DNA from: a virus
Virus record (IMG/VR): IMGVR_UViG_3300025127_000009
Span: 124,001 to 188,000 of that record
Direction: 5' to 3' (one strand)
Length of the DNA stretch: 64,000 bases
Shown: positions 23,101 to 31,711 of the stretch, one piece after another
Numbering within the stretch: position 1 is the first letter of the stretch
Layout of the letters: each line of letters starts with the position of its first letter
The notes under the pieces: generated by a model
What the model was told of the DNA's origin: nothing
The model's database searches: none
The model's input: the letters and a program-made list of their open reading frames with translations, nothing else
Position numbers and translations under genes: made by a program

Positions 23101-23606
23101 TCAATACGAGGATATCGATAAAAGTTTTCTGAACTGTATGATTTTGAAATCATTTTAAAGATATTCTGTAGGCCCGTTTGATTTTGGGCTAAAAGAATAA
23201 GATGACTTCTACGATTCAAAATAGACTTCATCTTCTTTTTAGAAGCCTCATTTTCAATTGTCGCGCCTGATCTAACATCATCTAGTTGCTTTTTGCTTTT
23301 AGCATCTTCTTTCGCTTTATTGTAATCTTCCCTCCAATTAGCAATTGATGGAATAAAATATGCTTCACAGCCAAAAATAGGCTTGAATTCTTTACCTTGA
23401 TCTTGCATCTTCTTGGCATGAAGTACCTGATATGCCAAACCATTTGCATTGCCATGATCTGTAAGCGCCAATGCATTCATTCCATTGTTGTATGCATAAT
23501 CCATATGCTGCTGTGGATAACCCAGAGCATCAAACAATGATCCTGCAACGGAATGTGCATGTAAACCAACGAAAGGTATAGATGGATTTTCTCGGTTCTC
23601 TGTCAT
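20175..23606 (-). CDS. dnaE: DNA polymerase III alpha subunit (DnaE)
   Basis: 1143 residues, a full bacterial-type C-family polymerase. The PHP domain starts FVGLHAHSVAGS with DHGNANGL; the palm has GRGSAAGSLVAYALGIT and the catalytic PDIDYDVSD; the fingers carry YRPGPLSAGVDKAY; the helix-hairpin-helix region is SIKGLGDSAIKQIIE; a C-terminal OB-like domain follows. DnaE as phage replicase is unusual among T4-like phages, which use family B. The catalytic triad context PDIDYD replaces the usual PDIDLD with no loss of acidic residues. It begins directly at the stop of gene 23607-24434. Confidence 0.97.
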   Translation of the reverse strand: MTENRENPSIPFVGLHAHSVAGSLFDALGYPQQHMDYAYNNGMNALALTDHGNANGLAYQVLHAKKMQDQGKEFKPIFGCEAYFIPSIANWREDYNKAKEDAKSKKQLDDVRSGATIENEASKKKMKSILNRRSHLILLAQNQTGLQNIFKMISKSYSSENFYRYPRIDYAMLKKHNEGVIAASACLGGVYAGNYWQNRDAGQDAIVDAMRHTTQKMQSIFGDRWYGELQWNNVPEQHELNQYIIQMHYEFGIELISTADSHYYSPDAWKDRELYKRLGFLGKRPEWLSSELPIDVEEIGYELYPKNGDQMWDSYKKYSKMCGVEYDDELILNSIKETHKIAFDRIESFLPDNTVRLPDFVVPEGQTPGQALAMLCISGAKEKGFHNKSAYVSRLKREVAVIEERGFSKYFLTMKAIADKATLMQLTGAGRGSAAGSLVAYALGITQVDPIRHGLQFERFLTKGGSGYPDIDYDVSDPMVLKEQLIEEWGSTTVVPITNWNTLQLRSLIKDISKFYGIEFTEVNAVTNKMVHEATPLAKKAHGISAGVYNPTFEELMEYSESLQKFLDKYPDVKTHVNALYGQTRSASRHAGGVVVGENLNEWMPLINSGGVTQTPWSEGMNVRHLEPMGFIKFDILGLASLRMIEGAIGHVLKRYHDIEDPSFEDIKNFYENNLHPERLNLDDKQVWQNIFHEGKWAGIFQFTEGGAQSFCKQAQPDNITDLAAITSIYRPGPLSAGVDKAYVGAKQNPHEVEYLNYYVREVTEETYGFLIFQEQIALLAHKLGKDLSLDEGNKLRKLLTKKGTGEVEKEKDKIWCKFKDGCIEKGMKVYEAKEIWDKFEYFSGYGFNKSHAVSYCVLSFQCAWLLNYYPECWMAAFLDKEPDSRKEKAINIAKSYGFSIEPLNVNTSGVVWEISSDGKTLIQPLSSIKGLGDSAIKQIIENRPFDTIEEFIFNDNIVYSKLNKKSLDALCRSQALNCLMDERFTGLKHFWSSIAVDRPRKEKNLLENINNYRDEGDFTEEEKIQYLVDLIGVFPISLVMNENLQSKIDSLMIPPISEFDAELQVCWFIPREVIVKKTRNGKDFYIVRVVDSNSETNTIKCWGVKPEKDFVFVNRPYMARLDWDPQWGFSTRSVRKMFKLLA

Positions 23607-24434
23607 TTATAAATGCCTTTCAATCTTTTTTATATTTCCAGTAAATAAACTTTTCCAAAATGGTATCGATTCAAAACTTAAACCTTGTTTAAAAAATGTT
23701 TGATACCCTTTCCAATCTTTTATATTAAAGTAACTATCAACATGACTCGTAGCCATATTTTCCCTCATTATATCATCGCCAAAAATAATGTCAAGACTAA
23801 ACTGAGTTTTTGTGTTCATTCTTTTGTATAAATAATTGCAATGTTTAAATTGTTTCGGGCTTAAACTAAAACCTAAATGATCATTTGTAAATACACTTTT
23901 ATTTTCAAAGTTAAATACGAACGAATCATGTGATAATATCTTATCTCTTTGCTCTTTGATGAGATAAGGGTCATAAACTCCATAAGGACTTGAAACATAA
24001 TATCTTTGTGGCACAACCCATTTAGATATATTACTACTAACTGCAAAACAAGCAGTTATACCATCTAATACTGAAACCCCTAATCCTTCCTTGTTTTGAT
24101 TTTTATACGACAAAGGAGAATAAAATATCGGTATTGATTTTAGATTCTCTTGAGGAAAAACTTTGTATTTAGAATTAATAATCGCGATTGGATCTTGTAT
24201 AAAGTCTCCGCAGATCTTTTTTATCAAAGGAGCAATAGAGTCGTCGCAGACAACCCATATCGTCTTACACCCAGCAAAAGCGCACTCTACAATACTTCTT
24301 TGTATAGCATAAAAACCATTATCTATAGGCATAACACAGGGGTGGAAAATCAAATCAAAATCAGAATTAATTTTAGATACTGGGACAATCCCTGCGATAT
24401 GCTTGCTCAATGCGTTTTTCGTCGTCGTATCCAT
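23607..24434 (-). CDS. nucleotidyltransferase-like protein
   Basis: 275 residues. The N-terminal part (FDLIFHPCVMPIDNGF, then IVECAFAGCKTIWVVCDDSI) reads like a Rossmann-type sugar-nucleotidyltransferase core in which neighbouring strands and an A-G-x-K-x-I-W-V-V motif recur; later GFSLSPKQFKHCNYLYKRM and a Trp/Phe-rich end. The usual G-x-G-T-R-L signature is absent, so the enzymatic activity is doubtful. Its start overlaps the upstream gene by 62 nt. The protein may act on surface or DNA modification, which is a guess. Confidence 0.45.
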   Translation of the reverse strand: MDTTTKNALSKHIAGIVPVSKINSDFDLIFHPCVMPIDNGFYAIQRSIVECAFAGCKTIWVVCDDSIAPLIKKICGDFIQDPIAIINSKYKVFPQENLKSIPIFYSPLSYKNQNKEGLGVSVLDGITACFAVSSNISKWVVPQRYYVSSPYGVYDPYLIKEQRDKILSHDSFVFNFENKSVFTNDHLGFSLSPKQFKHCNYLYKRMNTKTQFSLDIIFGDDIMRENMATSHVDSYFNIKDWKGYQTFFKQGLSFESIPFWKSLFTGNIKKIERHL

Positions 24435-25146
24435 AATTCTTTATCTTTTCGCTGCTTTCAAACACAGTTTTTTCGATTGTCTCAACGTGCCTAGAAGTTA
24501 CGACCAAAAGAGGTTTTTTTCTATACTTGCCGTCTTTAGTCGCTGGTGCTGTTTCAATGTTTAAATCTTTTAATATCTTCTGCAAAACAAATCTAGACAT
24601 TGTGTCAGAATAATTAAAATCTAATAACTGCTCTTTATTTAAAACAGAAACGCACACAGCATTTCTTGGGCCTTCAAACAATATTTCTTTTATAAAAGTG
24701 TCAGTAGGACTAATGCCATCTAATTCCGAAACATTGCAATAAGATATCTTAACAAAGTCCAAAACTTTATACAAGCCTAAATTTATTATCTTCTCAACAT
24801 TATTAATGCATTTGATCTTAGAATCACTAAACAGTAAACACTCCTTATATTCAAGAGAAATTTTCTTCTTCGATAAATTAAAAAGTATTTTATCCTCCAC
24901 TCTAACATAATCTGGATTTGAATGATTCCTAAGTAACCCTCTCTCTGAAACAATAAATTTTAAAAATTGCCAGCAATCAAAGTGCTTTGTAAAAGAAATA
25001 TTTTCTACTATCAGTGGCTCTAAAAATCGCTGGTCAACAGAAGGTGCTTTAAAAGAAGACAAAACTATTGGTATATTCTTGTGATAAGATAAAAGCAAAG
25101 CGCTCAAACTTGAGCCAACTATTATCTTGTCATCATTCACAGGCAC
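24373..25146 (-). CDS. unknown protein
   Basis: 257 residues. The N-terminus DDKIIVGSSLSALLLSYHKN looks like a first strand and glycine-containing turn of a nucleotide-binding (Rossmann/oxidoreductase) fold, and PLLVVTSRHVETIEK occurs near the end. No diagnostic motif follows. It has a long 62-nt overlap with the next gene and a 10-nt overlap with the lipoprotein gene, so these three are probably one transcription unit. Confidence 0.5.
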   Translation of the reverse strand: MPVNDDKIIVGSSLSALLLSYHKNIPIVLSSFKAPSVDQRFLEPLIVENISFTKHFDCWQFLKFIVSERGLLRNHSNPDYVRVEDKILFNLSKKKISLEYKECLLFSDSKIKCINNVEKIINLGLYKVLDFVKISYCNVSELDGISPTDTFIKEILFEGPRNAVCVSVLNKEQLLDFNYSDTMSRFVLQKILKDLNIETAPATKDGKYRKKPLLVVTSRHVETIEKTVFESSEKIKNYGYDDEKRIEQAYRRDCPSI

Positions 25147-27389
25147 ACTAACCCTATGTAATCATAACGATGTGCTACAAAGTTAACTGGCTGTGTCTCG
25201 TTGTTTGATTGCTGCCCTGAATTGTCAGATGGCCCTAGACATGCTTCATCGATTATGGACATTAAATTTTCGTACATCTGATTTTGATTCCAAGTTAGTT
25301 CAAAGGACCTGCCGCCTGTTTGAATCGCCCAGTCTTCCCAATTAGCAGCGTTGTGAGGGTTTATAAAAGTATAAAGTTTAAATCTATTGATTCCTCCTAG
25401 CGTCGTTGTTATTAAGTCTTGTGTTATTTCAGGATCGAGCCAAGATTGATCTTCTTCGTCAGTAAAAACAATTGCAACTCTATCTACGTTCTGTCTCCAA
25501 TTAATCTTGAAGTTCTCTTTACTTGGAGTTGATGCAGTGTCACTAAGCCAAATAGAGTTTCTAACATCAAAATTAGCATTTGAAGATATATCTCTCGTAA
25601 CAAAATACAGAGCATCCCTGAGCATTTCCTGGCTAGTATCCATACCTTCAGCATCTAACGCTGCGAAAGACGAAAGAAAATCTTCAAAAGGAGATATATC
25701 AGTTACCAAGTACAGTCTCTCTCTTTCGCGATCATCTTTCTTAGGACCAATTACAAGGCCCCAATGAAGTTTATCTTCTGCCTGAAAATGTGCTGCAAAA
25801 CGATTTAATGCTGATCGAACCGCTGTTATCTCCTCATCCATTGAACCTGACCAATCAACAATGAACAAAATATCTGTTTCTTTAATCTCTTCTCCGTAGT
25901 CTGTTTCTCCGTCGCAGTCATTATCTGCACCATCACAAACTTCTTGTTGTGGGGTAATTTCATCTTTACAAAGGTCTCTACGGAAACGATCCCACCTATC
26001 GAAATTACCCCACTGTCCTTGATTGCAAACCATGTTTCCAGCAATACAAACCCCGACATCCAAAGTTCCATCTGGCCCTGTATAGCACGCTACCATCAAC
26101 TCCTCATCAATATTTTGGTCGCAGTCTTCATCAAAATTGTTACATATTTCATTTTGTACTGCCATGCCCGCATAACGGTCACATTCTTGATTAGCCAACG
26201 TTTCTAACTGTGCACATAACGCAAGACATTCTGACATCCCTAATTGTGTGCATTCAGGAGGATCATTGCAAGTGCAAGTTTTAAATCCTTGGCCACACCT
26301 TAAAGGTGGTTCAGTGCAAGGAATCAATACTCCAACATCTTGCACAGTGCAATCGCAGTTAAGACCTTCATCAATTAACCCATCACAATCTTGGTCTATA
26401 CCATCACAAGGATCAACCTCTTCTTCTGGTTCAGGAACAGTGCAAGATATCCAATTACCAGAAGAACAAGTCTCAAAACCAACACCGCAAGCAGTTTCAC
26501 ACTCACGAATTAAATCTTCATCAACACTGCCGTCGCAGTCATTATCTTGTCCGTCACACTCATCAGCAGGGACTGGGCCGCATTTGTCGCACTCATTGCG
26601 CTGACCCTCGTCTACTCTTGAGTCACAATCATTATCTTCATAATCACAAACTTCTTCGTTGGGGAAGGGTGCATCGCAATCTATGATCTGTTGGTCAACA
26701 CAGAATCCCCAACCCGTACCACATTCACTTTCGCAGAGAAACCTACCCTCGTCTACCCTATCATCGCAGTCATTATCTTCTCCATCACAGGATTCATCCT
26801 GACAAGGCCGACAAGGGCCGTGAATCAAATTTCCTTTATTGCAAACAACTCTCTGTTTGCCAAACCGACCATCAGCCAACTCACAGTCAAACCACTGAGT
26901 TTGATTAATCTCTGTGTTAGGGGGACACTCGAAAGCCAGTTCACACTCTTCTCTTCGAATAATTTGAGGAGGAGGACAACCTTCATCAAAGCCAAAATCA
27001 CAAGGTTGGCTAGTTTCGTCACACACAGAAACAGTGACTCTTGATCTATGAATCTGGTTATCCGGACGAGGTGGGCAATACCATTGCTGCTGTTCACAAC
27101 ACTGTGGATTACACCTACAATAAAGTTCGAAATCTGAAGGATCCTCGTCTCCTTCGCACTCACTAGTGAAGCCTACCTCGCTCACTGGTGGTAAGTCTGT
27201 GCCTGCCGTGCTCAAAGGAGTAAAAACATCAATTGGCACAGACCCAGCAGAAGACTCTTCAATTGGTAATTCAGGAGGAATTGCTAGGCTTGGTTCACCT
27301 GCCGCTTGAACTTGAGCGTATTCAGATGATGCCGTCTTATCATTACAAGATAACAATGAAAATAAAATTAATATTGCTAAGTACTTCAC
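25137..27389 (-). CDS. VWA-domain lipoprotein with six MopE-type metal-binding repeats
   Basis: 750 residues, GTG start with GGAG upstream. A lipoprotein signal peptide (MKYLAILILFSLLSC, lipobox LLSC, Cys15) is followed by a Cys-rich extracellular part with six repeats of the type CDGxDNDCDGxxDEG, the calcium/copper-binding MopE-like motif. A von Willebrand factor A domain follows, with MIDAS motif DWSGS (FIVDWSGSMDEE). Such proteins are typical of the cell surface of Myxococcota-type bacteria. In a phage this is probably an acquired host gene, for example affecting adsorption or superinfection, which is inference. It lies between thyX and unknown genes. Confidence 0.9.
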   Translation of the reverse strand: MKYLAILILFSLLSCNDKTASSEYAQVQAAGEPSLAIPPELPIEESSAGSVPIDVFTPLSTAGTDLPPVSEVGFTSECEGDEDPSDFELYCRCNPQCCEQQQWYCPPRPDNQIHRSRVTVSVCDETSQPCDFGFDEGCPPPQIIRREECELAFECPPNTEINQTQWFDCELADGRFGKQRVVCNKGNLIHGPCRPCQDESCDGEDNDCDDRVDEGRFLCESECGTGWGFCVDQQIIDCDAPFPNEEVCDYEDNDCDSRVDEGQRNECDKCGPVPADECDGQDNDCDGSVDEDLIRECETACGVGFETCSSGNWISCTVPEPEEEVDPCDGIDQDCDGLIDEGLNCDCTVQDVGVLIPCTEPPLRCGQGFKTCTCNDPPECTQLGMSECLALCAQLETLANQECDRYAGMAVQNEICNNFDEDCDQNIDEELMVACYTGPDGTLDVGVCIAGNMVCNQGQWGNFDRWDRFRRDLCKDEITPQQEVCDGADNDCDGETDYGEEIKETDILFIVDWSGSMDEEITAVRSALNRFAAHFQAEDKLHWGLVIGPKKDDRERERLYLVTDISPFEDFLSSFAALDAEGMDTSQEMLRDALYFVTRDISSNANFDVRNSIWLSDTASTPSKENFKINWRQNVDRVAIVFTDEEDQSWLDPEITQDLITTTLGGINRFKLYTFINPHNAANWEDWAIQTGGRSFELTWNQNQMYENLMSIIDEACLGPSDNSGQQSNNETQPVNFVAHRYDYIGLVCL

Positions 27390-27392
27390 TTC

Positions 27393-28097
27393 TTACTCCA
27401 AGTCATACTTTTTTCTATACGCCTTAACAGAAAAAGGGAAATGCTTTTCTGCTATTTTCAAACAGGCTTTCGCAACTTGTTGAATTTCCCACTGTGCTCC
27501 TTCGTGTACACGCAAAGAAACAAACTTTAAAAGGTTGTGTAAATTTACCGTGCCATAATATTGAGTATATAAATTTTGAGGCAACACACCTCTTGCTTGC
27601 TCTCTACAGACCCCTGCTTTTAGCATTGAATCAAAAAGTTTTACACATTCTCTGTGATGTGCAGATACTAAATTTGAAGCCGTTGAAGATACAGGCCATC
27701 CGGCCCTGTTGTATTCCAACAAAGGGTCGTTTGTTTCATCAGTGCTTGCCTGACGATTAGACTTGTGTTGTGTCCTAAAACTTTGTGGCTCGTAGAACTG
27801 TAAGTCAACACTAGTATATCTCCTGCTAATCTCATTGTAAGCCCAAGTTCTATGCCTGTGGTGTTGGCTTCTAATAAAAAGAGGTACCACAAACTTCATA
27901 GTTATAGCACAGTGCTCAAAAGGGCTTGTATGATTGTGATTCATAAGATAGTTAATTAACTTAACATCTTTATCGTCCACCGCTTCCTTCTCTACATTAA
28001 AAGAAACGCGAGCAGCATTGACAACAGAGAGGTCTGTTCCCATGTGAGATATGTATTCAACTGACCCAATACCGTCTTCAAAAATATCAATTTTCAT
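27393..28097 (-). CDS. thyX: flavin-dependent thymidylate synthase ThyX
   Basis: 234 residues with the ThyX signature RHRx7S: R81-H-R83 followed by TWAYNEI and Ser91, plus HTSPFEHC and AGVCREQARGVLP. It converts dUMP to dTMP using methylenetetrahydrofolate, FAD and NADPH. With the phage dUTPase, ribonucleotide reductase and thymidine kinase it completes dTTP supply. It overlaps the GroES-like gene by 11 nt. Confidence 0.97.
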   Translation of the reverse strand: MKIDIFEDGIGSVEYISHMGTDLSVVNAARVSFNVEKEAVDDKDVKLINYLMNHNHTSPFEHCAITMKFVVPLFIRSQHHRHRTWAYNEISRRYTSVDLQFYEPQSFRTQHKSNRQASTDETNDPLLEYNRAGWPVSSTASNLVSAHHRECVKLFDSMLKAGVCREQARGVLPQNLYTQYYGTVNLHNLLKFVSLRVHEGAQWEIQQVAKACLKIAEKHFPFSVKAYRKKYDLE

Positions 28098-28413
28098 CTA
28101 AGCCCCTAAAAATACCCATAACATAGTTTTCCAATATAAAATAGTGAACCTTATCTTTTAAGACTACTTCTTCAATCATAGTCTTATCAACCACAATTAC
28201 ATTGTTTTCGGGGAGAGAAGTAGTTTTCAATCTTTGAAAAACAGTTGCACAGTCTGGCGCTACCTTCACCACTGTTGCTAATATATATCTATCTTCTTCT
28301 GGTTTAAAATCTTCTGGTAGTAGTACAGGGGAATCAGGCTCCCCCTTATTAAAATGTGGTACAATCGTTATGTGACGATTGACTGGATTTAACGCACGCA
28401 AAAACCTAGACAT
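28087..28413 (-). CDS. GroES/gp31-like co-chaperonin candidate
   Basis: 108 residues. The order of elements matches the GroES fold and its T4 gp31 version: RHITIVPHFN, a flexible acidic loop (KGEPDSPVLLPEDFKPEED), RYILATVVKVAPDC, then NNVIVVDKTMIEEVV and YFILENYVMGIF. GroES-type lids have a mobile hydrophobic loop; SPVLLPED here could be that loop. The similarity is by pattern only. It would serve the phage or host GroEL, though it is about 14 kb from groEL. It has its own promoter and AAGGAGG ribosome site and leads into thyX. Confidence 0.5.
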   Translation of the reverse strand: MSRFLRALNPVNRHITIVPHFNKGEPDSPVLLPEDFKPEEDRYILATVVKVAPDCATVFQRLKTTSLPENNVIVVDKTMIEEVVLKDKVHYFILENYVMGIFRGLDEN

Positions 28414-28431
28414 GAATCCTCCTTTCTTTAT

Positions 28432-28460
28432 AGCATAGACAATTATATCATCAATGTCAA
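28432..28460 (-). promoter_or_regulatory. sigma70-type promoter before the GroES-like gene
   Basis: Minus strand: -35 TTGACA at 28460-28455, a 17-nt spacer, and -10 TATGCT at 28437-28432. It lies in the 53-nt gap after nrdJ and should start the GroES-like/thyX/lipoprotein unit. Confidence 0.65.
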
Positions 28461-28466
28461 ATGGTT

Positions 28467-30329
28467 TTATACAAATTTAACTTCGCATGCTCCACCAGAG
28501 CAAGCGACTTCGCCGGATAAATTAGTGTTATCCTCTACTTCGGATACCTTTGTGAGATCTACTTCCTTTAAAGATTCCATCAATACATCATAGGTTTCTT
28601 TTGAACAATCCTCAAAGGGCGCTTGTGTGTAAGTGCCACCATCATATGGCAACACAGACAAGCCGTTATAAGAACTTCTATTTTCCCACATCCACTCACC
28701 AACGTCAGCCCACTCAGCATCTTTAATAGATATTGTAGCGGACACATTGTGTGTGTTTTGGCCTTTCCTGAAACCAGGCTTTATCCAATTTTGAGTAACA
28801 TGATCAACTCTCTTTAATAATTGAAGAGCAGACTCTGTTCTATATATGGCACCCTCTGGGGACTTCTGAGGAACAGAAATAACCGCCGTCGTATGAGGGC
28901 TAAAGTACTCGTCTTCAACCAACTCAGGGTGATTTTCAATTAAATAATTATAAATTGATTCGTTTTTACCCACCCTAAGACGTCTAATATAAAAATCATT
29001 GTGCCATGCATGGATTCCAGAACTGGTTCCAAGAACCAAGGATGTTGTTCCTGCTGGTTTGACGCAAGTTGTTCTTGCTGCTGGTCGTATGTTTATTAAA
29101 TCTGCGACTCTTTTGTTTTCATTCTTAACTGCATTCGCTGCCGACTTCATATCAAGTTCTAAGACCTTACCAGAAGCGATACCGGTCATACTGACGCCGA
29201 TAAGGGCATCTTTTTCAGTGGTTCTACGCCACACATCTCGAAGGTAATGAAAATCAGTGTAACTAGCCTGCAACGTACCAATAAAAGTTGCTGCTTTTAC
29301 TCTTTCCTCTAAGTCTTCTTGACTTTCCAAGTTTGAAACATTTACTTCCGTTAAGTTACAAAATTGATACGGACGAAGACCAATCTCACAACACGGATTC
29401 GTGCCCCAATCTTTGTCATTGGAAAAATAAAATCCTGGCTCGCCTGCGCCAGATGCCTTTACCCTTTCCCACAACCCCATGAAATATTCTTTATCTATTT
29501 TATGTCTCAACAAAACAACAGAATTATTTGCGCGGCCTCTTTGAGGGTTTTTCTCCCACCAATTACCAGACTTTGCAGATATCATATCGTTATCGTCTGC
29601 TGAGAAAAGGGATATCAAGGCTGCTCGTCGAATACCACCAGCCAAGACTGCATCGGCTATGTGACAGACCATATCATGAACTTCGATTGGAATAAGTTTA
29701 TCTCCATCTTCTTTTTGAGATAACAATCCCTCTAACTTAACCAAGCATTCGCGAAGCGGTTGAGGTCCTGGTGCTTTACCTCCGGAAGTTATAAGTTGCG
29801 CACCCTTTGGTCGAATATCAGAATAATCAAATCTTAGCCTAGAGCCACCAAAAAAATATGACCTTATCAAAGCCTTAACTGCATCAGCCCAGCCTTCAAT
29901 CGAATCTGCAATAAGAAACCTTCTATTTCTTTTCATGTTAGGCTTTCTTATTTCAGGAAGTTTATCTACGTGATGGTTTTGTACGCTGAAACCTACGCCC
30001 GTTCCGCCGAGAAGTAAAAACATCGCCTCGCTAAAAGAACGCCAATCGTCAATCGGCATATAAGCACAATTAAATATTCTATTTGGTGCTACTTCTATTG
30101 GCTTTCCCCCGAATTGAAGCGATCTCATAGATGGTAGTACCTTCTTTTCAAAAACAAATTTGTAGTTTTTGATAATCTGAAGTTCTAATTCAGGATACTT
30201 CTTGAGATGCATATTCATATTTCTAGTAACCAATTCTTCCCACGTTTCTCTTCGGTTTTCCTCTGCTATATATTTAGCATATTTCATGTGTACAGTGATG
30301 TCTGATAAAATGTCATTTGATAAACTCAT
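28467..30329 (-). CDS. nrdJ: B12-dependent ribonucleoside-triphosphate reductase, class II
   Basis: 620 residues. Features: FNCAYMPIDDW with the first redox Cys, GGTGVGFSVQ, the thiyl-radical region NPCCEIGLRPYQFCNLTEVN, RPAARTTCVKPAGTTSL, and the C-terminal redox pair CSGGAC. This is the monomeric adenosylcobalamin-dependent type, reducing NTPs to dNTPs without oxygen dependence. NPCCEI instead of the usual NPCGEI is a notable change at the active site. It is shorter than the Lactobacillus enzyme (739). It overlaps the helicase gene by 4 nt. Confidence 0.95.
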   Translation of the reverse strand: MSLSNDILSDITVHMKYAKYIAEENRRETWEELVTRNMNMHLKKYPELELQIIKNYKFVFEKKVLPSMRSLQFGGKPIEVAPNRIFNCAYMPIDDWRSFSEAMFLLLGGTGVGFSVQNHHVDKLPEIRKPNMKRNRRFLIADSIEGWADAVKALIRSYFFGGSRLRFDYSDIRPKGAQLITSGGKAPGPQPLRECLVKLEGLLSQKEDGDKLIPIEVHDMVCHIADAVLAGGIRRAALISLFSADDNDMISAKSGNWWEKNPQRGRANNSVVLLRHKIDKEYFMGLWERVKASGAGEPGFYFSNDKDWGTNPCCEIGLRPYQFCNLTEVNVSNLESQEDLEERVKAATFIGTLQASYTDFHYLRDVWRRTTEKDALIGVSMTGIASGKVLELDMKSAANAVKNENKRVADLINIRPAARTTCVKPAGTTSLVLGTSSGIHAWHNDFYIRRLRVGKNESIYNYLIENHPELVEDEYFSPHTTAVISVPQKSPEGAIYRTESALQLLKRVDHVTQNWIKPGFRKGQNTHNVSATISIKDAEWADVGEWMWENRSSYNGLSVLPYDGGTYTQAPFEDCSKETYDVLMESLKEVDLTKVSEVEDNTNLSGEVACSGGACEVKFV

Positions 30330-31711
30330 TCTTTACTCCCCTTATTTTTAAACTTTTTATACTTCTCTGTCAATAAATCCCTTTGTTTTTTTGCCGCGTT
30401 CTTTACCACATCTTCCATGTCTTCACTGCTAAGCGGTTGTTCTAAGACTTTTATCTTTACATTGCTTGTGTCCATAAATATTGGATAGATCAATCCATCT
30501 GGGCCGTTTCTATTTTTAGCAATAAAAATCCGCCCACCGTTTGTTTGCTTGTCTTCAATAGTTCTCGAAACCGAAAAAATAAAATCTGCAACGAAGCACT
30601 TATTGAATGCTTCGGAAATGGATTCCATAGTTATAACCTCGGCATTTAGACCCGACCGATTCGTTTGAGAAGCGGTCCAAATAGGGCACTCATAGATTTG
30701 TGAAATACCCCGTAACTCCTCATAAATAGTTTCCAACTGATGTCTTTTCTCGTCTTTTGAGAACTTTTCAGGTTTTATTAGGTCTCCATAATCGACAATA
30801 ATAAGGTCTGGCTTAAAGTCATGATTCTTCATTTTTTCTAAATGATTTTTAATTGTCTCAACAGTTGCAGATCTAGTTGGATACTCTTTTACAACTAATT
30901 TGCCAGGCACTTCTTTAACTTTATCATAGATCTGCTCTTTAAACACACGTAGATCTTTAAGATGATATCCTGTAATTAAACTGTCATATCTGCCAGCAAC
31001 CACTGTGTCTGCAAGTTCTAATGTGTAATGCACTACATTTTTACCACGCAACAATGCATGAGCACCTAAATGCACTAAAACCATTGACTTTCCTGCACCA
31101 GTAGGCGCTATTACTACGCCCAGTTCCCCTGAACCTAAACCACCTTTTGTTAATTTATCAACAGGTGTCCACCCTGTGCTTATCGGATTTCTTGCTTTTA
31201 GTTCAAAGCGCCTCTCAAAATCAGCCAAATAATCATAACCTATATCATTACTTGTACCAAGTTTTAGAGCGTCATTAATAACTTTAGCAACTTCATCAAA
31301 AGAAGATTTTTTAATTAAATCAACAGACTGAATCATAGCCTCCTTCAATTTCTGTTTTTTGCAGAAATCTAGCGCAGTATCTTTGATATATTCAGTGCCG
31401 TCTATTTCATCTTGCTTTGCCAAAATCCTAGCAAAATAATCACGAAGCAACTTTTGAACGGACTCTTGTTCAGAAGTCAAACCAGTTCTCATTATGCTGG
31501 TCATTATTTTTTTACTAGGATGCACACCATATTGTTTTTTATATTCTTGAATCTTCTTTACAAAAACTTTTAGATAAGTGAGTTCTAAAAAATTAATATC
31601 TAGAACCTCAAATATTTGATCTGCAAATGGCCTATCTTCAAGAATCAAATGACACAGACTTTCTTGAAAAGACTTTCCAAATTTTGAAAAATCTTCTTTT
31701 GTTTGAAGCAT
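30326..31711 (-). CDS. replicative DNA helicase, DnaB/gp41 type
   Basis: 461 residues. A helical N-terminal domain is followed by a RecA-like core: Walker A APTGAGKS (202-209), Walker B DLIIVDYGDLI, the Gln/Ser sensor WTASQTNRSG, and arginine-finger region RIFIAKNRNGPDG. It unwinds the fork 5' to 3'. No separate primase is visible in the window. It overlaps the exonuclease gene by 1 nt and nrdJ by 4 nt. Confidence 0.93.
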   Translation of the reverse strand: MLQTKEDFSKFGKSFQESLCHLILEDRPFADQIFEVLDINFLELTYLKVFVKKIQEYKKQYGVHPSKKIMTSIMRTGLTSEQESVQKLLRDYFARILAKQDEIDGTEYIKDTALDFCKKQKLKEAMIQSVDLIKKSSFDEVAKVINDALKLGTSNDIGYDYLADFERRFELKARNPISTGWTPVDKLTKGGLGSGELGVVIAPTGAGKSMVLVHLGAHALLRGKNVVHYTLELADTVVAGRYDSLITGYHLKDLRVFKEQIYDKVKEVPGKLVVKEYPTRSATVETIKNHLEKMKNHDFKPDLIIVDYGDLIKPEKFSKDEKRHQLETIYEELRGISQIYECPIWTASQTNRSGLNAEVITMESISEAFNKCFVADFIFSVSRTIEDKQTNGGRIFIAKNRNGPDGLIYPIFMDTSNVKIKVLEQPLSSEDMEDVVKNAAKKQRDLLTEKYKKFKNKGSKE

